Shown here: piece after piece, positions 6,369-8,045 of the stretch
Layout of the letters: every line of letters starts with the position of its first letter
How positions within the stretch are numbered: the stretch's first letter is position 1
Source of the DNA: Caulobacteraceae bacterium
Lineage (GTDB): Bacteria; Pseudomonadota; Alphaproteobacteria; Caulobacterales; Caulobacteraceae
NCBI GenBank assembly: GCA_028291305.1
Contig: JAQGII010000200.1
Coordinates: forward strand, 1 to 8,045
Direction of reading: 5' to 3'
DNA length: 8,045 nt
Made by a program: the position numbers and the translations under genes
The notes under the pieces: generated by a model
What the model was told of the DNA's origin: nothing
Seen by the model: only the letters and a program-made list of their open reading frames with translations
Database searches by the model: none

Positions 6369-7490
6369 CTACGCTGGGCGCTTCGCCAGTTCCACGAGTT
6401 CTGGCGTGTAGTGCTGCGGGGAGAACCGCTTATCGAGGCGCATGACCAGCCCGCGCAGCCCGAGCGCCGGCTTTTCAACGAAGCGCCAGGAGATCGCCGC
6501 AACGACCAGGCTCAATGGGACGCAAATCAGGATGTTTGCATACCAGTGGCGCGCCCAGGGGAACGTCCCGCAGACCATCTGCTGAATTGCGTAGCTGTAG
6601 AGGAAGACACCGTAGGAATAGTCGGCCGAGCGGAGGAGCCCCACCCTCGGAGGGTTGGTCAGGCCGACGTATATGGTGAAATATGCAGCGGGTATGGGTG
6701 CGAGATACTCGCCGTAGGGGATAACGCCCAAAAGCAGAATGCTCGCCACAGCCGAGCATCCCATCCACCGGATGTTCCAAGGAATCCGGTCTCTGTACAG
6801 ATAGATCGTCACGCCAGCCAGGAACGAGGAGACCAGCAACGGACCCGAAAGGGCCGTGTCGAACACTGGGAAAAGACCGTGGTACTTGATGGCTTTGGCG
6901 ATAACGAAGCCCACGATGGAAGCGACTGTGGCGAGCGGAGCTATGATCCGCTTCTTGCGCAGGCCCAACACGGTCAAGGCTGCCAGGCTGATGTAGCAAA
7001 GCAACTCAAAGGGAACGGTCCAGAGTTGCCCGTTGACGGTCACGGGATGCGGATTTTGCAGGAATACGCCTGGCAGGGCGTAGTGCACGTCGCCAAGCAC
7101 GTTCAGAAGATATGAGAAGAACAACGGGCTTGTGAAATACGCTCCGAGCGTAAACGTCGTCGCGAGCGGACCGAGAATGAATGCTGACAGCAAGGTTTCC
7201 ACGGCCAGCGCCGGATAGATCCGGATCACTCGCAGTCCCAGGAACGATATCAGCGTCTTTGAGCGCTCAAGACTTGAGGCCACCAAGAACCCGCTGAGGG
7301 CGAAAAACGCCGGCAGCAACAGGCGTATGAATGGCTTCGCGGGCGTATTCCACCAAACCCAATCGCCAGCCGACCCATACGAAGTGGTCGTGCTATGAAA
7401 GATCACGATCACCAGAGCCAAGACTATCCGCATATAGTCAAAGCCCGACGGGCGGCCACCCGTGTCCGCAACTCGATCCGAGATCATCAT
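6369..7490 (-). CDS. Acyltransferase 3 family membrane protein (OafA/YrhL-like O-acyltransferase)
   Basis: Predicted inner-membrane O-acyltransferase of 373 residues that would acetylate or otherwise acylate a sugar of the glycan. FDYMRIVLALVIVIFHS at 17-33 is the typical first helix, with the conserved His at 32. FFALSGFLV at 62-70 and the two arginines of LRVIRIYPAL (R87, R90) are also family hallmarks. GQLWTVPFE at 154-162 and YSYGVFLYSYAIQQ at 291-304 match conserved later segments, and SWRFVEKP at 334-341 is the usual ending of the helical domain. About ten hydrophobic segments fit the family, and no SGNH domain is attached. The start is the first of two adjacent ATG codons (7490, 7487); a G-rich stretch upstream may serve as ribosome site. 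It is the first gene of the minus-strand run and has an AT-rich upstream region. Its GC content appears lower than that of the flippase (58% against 75% in one 60-base sample of each). Confidence 0.93.
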   Translation of the reverse strand: MMISDRVADTGGRPSGFDYMRIVLALVIVIFHSTTTSYGSAGDWVWWNTPAKPFIRLLLPAFFALSGFLVASSLERSKTLISFLGLRVIRIYPALAVETLLSAFILGPLATTFTLGAYFTSPLFFSYLLNVLGDVHYALPGVFLQNPHPVTVNGQLWTVPFELLCYISLAALTVLGLRKKRIIAPLATVASIVGFVIAKAIKYHGLFPVFDTALSGPLLVSSFLAGVTIYLYRDRIPWNIRWMGCSAVASILLLGVIPYGEYLAPIPAAYFTIYVGLTNPPRVGLLRSADYSYGVFLYSYAIQQMVCGTFPWARHWYANILICVPLSLVVAAISWRFVEKPALGLRGLVMRLDKRFSPQHYTPELVELAKRPA

Positions 7491-7518
7491 GCCGCCGCCC
7501 CCGCGTTTTCTGAACTCG

Positions 7519-7550
7519 ATTTTAGAGCCAGAGAACTACTAAAAACTCAA
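7519..7550 (-). promoter_or_regulatory. Candidate promoter for the acyltransferase-methyltransferase run
   Basis: The stretch 7511-7555 is the most AT-rich in this part of the window and lies just upstream of ATG 7490. On the minus strand, TAAAAT (7524-7519) could be a -10 box, 28 bases before the start codon. The best -35 match, TTGAGT (7550-7545), is 20 bases away, longer than the usual 16-18, so the pair is only suggestive. Confidence 0.25.
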
Positions 7551-7663
7551 GACTAACGCGGCGAACTTTCTCTCCTCGCGCTGGCCCTCTCCGCCGCGCC
7601 GTGGCTCCTGAAGAGCGCCCACGCGACGCCATGCCTCACTGAGCCGGTTCTACGACGTGCCGG
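7551..7663. other. Short spacer between the acyltransferase leader and the repressor remnant
   Basis: No gene is recognised. A plus-strand frame here gives a signal-peptide-like run (LSLLALALSAAPWLL), but it has no suitable start codon and continues as low-complexity sequence antisense to the repressor remnant, so I treat it as chance. Confidence 0.3.
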
Positions 7664-7888
7664 TCAGGGCGTGGCTGGCGGCGCGCGGCGAAGATACCCG
7701 AGCCGGACGCGGCCGCTCACCACCGCCAGCGCGCGGGCGACCTCCTCCGTGGTGGTGCCGATGTTGATGAACACCGAGGCACCGTCCGGGATCAGCGCGG
7801 CCACCGCCTTGCCGCTGGCCCGCTTCTCCGGCTGGGCGAGCTGGCGGCGCGCCAACCACGCGGGTGCCCCCAAATGTGGCAGCTTCAC
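7664..7888 (-). pseudogene. Fragment of a DeoR/GlpR-type transcriptional repressor
   Basis: A 74-codon minus-strand frame whose middle (about residues 13-56, bases 7721-7852) matches the start of the DeoR effector-sensor domain. The diagnostic part is KAVAALIPDGASVF at 27-40 followed by INIGTTTEEVARAL at 41-54, where GTTT contributes to ligand binding in the family. The N-terminal helix-turn-helix is absent: sequence before residue 13 is unrelated and runs into the HEPN frame on the other strand. After residue 54 the sequence becomes Arg/Pro-rich and stops, where the family would continue for about 150 residues. Full-length members have around 250 residues, so this is a relic broken at both ends. 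It resembles GlpR more than other DeoR members to my eye. It has no link to glycan synthesis and marks an old rearrangement boundary. Confidence 0.62.
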
Positions 7889-8045
7889 CCCTGCAATAAA
7901 TCATGCAGGCCTCCGTCTGAGCAGTGGTTTCCGAGTGCTGAGGGGTTTCTGGATACCGCTCGGTACGCCGTCTCACAGCAACGTTCGACAGAGGCAGCGT
8001 TTCACCTCCACCAAGCGACCGAACGCTTCTACCACTGCGCCCTGC
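7874..8045 (+). CDS. HEPN-domain protein, beginning only (partial, runs off the right edge; possibly 5'-truncated)
   Basis: A plus-strand frame from ATG 7874 stays open to the window end (57 complete codons). From residue 17 on it resembles HEPN-domain proteins (PF05168 type): EQWFPSAEGFLDTARYA at 16-32 as first helix and EAAFHLHQATERFYHCAL at 40-57 as second helix, with the family's typical Gln-Ala-x-Glu core (Q47, A48, E50). HEPN proteins often pair with, or are fused behind, a MNT nucleotidyltransferase domain in toxin-antitoxin or defence systems. Here no such domain precedes it. Residues 1-16 (Cys/Pro-rich) look unrelated, overlap the repressor remnant by 15 bases and contain the inverted repeat, so the original N-terminus has probably been lost. 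The usual R-x4-6-H RNase motif would lie beyond the window, so activity cannot be judged. Confidence 0.6.
   Translation, partial: MWQLHPCNKSCRPPSEQWFPSAEGFLDTARYAVSQQRSTEAAFHLHQATERFYHCAL
7890..7909. repeat. Perfect inverted repeat at the repressor/HEPN junction
   Basis: CCTGCA-ATAAATCA-TGCAGG is a perfect 6-bp inverted repeat with an AT-rich 8-base loop in otherwise GC-rich DNA. It lies exactly between the end of DeoR similarity and the start of HEPN similarity. It could be an operator-like site, a recombination scar or chance. Confidence 0.35.

Noticed and set aside
6281..6502. Upstream extension of the second methyltransferase frame
   Set aside because: The extension is Ser/Arg-rich and overlaps the end of the acyltransferase gene; ATG 6280 has a good ribosome site.
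6234..7115. Plus-strand frame of 293 codons opposite the acyltransferase
   Set aside because: Antisense of a well-supported acyltransferase-3 gene, with low-complexity composition.
7557..8045. Long open plus-strand frame across the right edge
   Set aside because: It has no proper start near its signal-peptide-like beginning and becomes low-complexity sequence antisense to the DeoR remnant; the HEPN frame in another phase is the meaningful one.
1..8045. tRNA, rRNA, CRISPR arrays, complete insertion sequences or integrase genes
   Set aside because: None was seen on either strand; no regularly spaced repeats, transposase motifs or tRNA-like cloverleaf were found by eye.

Overview
The window comes from a GC-rich bacterium. 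It carries part of a surface-glycan (O-antigen, capsule or exopolysaccharide) accessory locus. High third-position GC, the protein styles (a Wzx-like flippase, GT2 and GT4 glycosyltransferases, an OafA-type acyltransferase) and a GlpR-like DeoR remnant fit an alphaproteobacterium, possibly Caulobacterales. That placement is inference, because no rRNA or housekeeping gene is present.

Layout from left to right. A possible start of an outward-reading membrane-protein gene (1-46, minus) is followed by about 280 bases without a recognisable gene. A flippase gene (330-1715, plus) follows and runs tail to tail into a GT2 glycosyltransferase (1732-2709, minus). A non-coding gap of about 230 bases holds a UUCG-loop hairpin. 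Then come a GT4-type glycosyltransferase (2944-4092, minus), a small unknown protein A (4166-4594, plus), a class I methyltransferase-like protein with FkbM-like traits (4472-5293, minus), a second small unknown protein B (5330-5542, plus), a second SAM methyltransferase (5549-6280, minus) and a membrane acyltransferase-3 enzyme (6369-7490, minus). The right edge (about 7560-8045) is a decayed boundary, with an internal piece of a DeoR/GlpR-type repressor on the minus strand and, head to head with it, the beginning of a HEPN-domain reading frame on the plus strand that leaves the window.

Together the enzymes could assemble and decorate a lipid-linked repeat unit: the two glycosyltransferases add sugars at the cytoplasmic face, the two methyltransferases and the acyltransferase modify them, and the flippase exports the unit. 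No polymerase, ligase, chain-length regulator or initiating sugar-phosphate transferase is visible, so the locus must continue outside the window.

The most unusual observation is the pair of small plus-strand genes A and B. They share a protein core (22 of 30 residues identical without gaps, A residues 62-91 and B residues 34-63). Of the 22 identical residues, 13 use different codons, so the core looks preserved by selection on protein and not by recent copying. Each gene sits divergently beside a minus-strand glycan gene and points tail to tail at a methyltransferase gene. I do not recognise the family.
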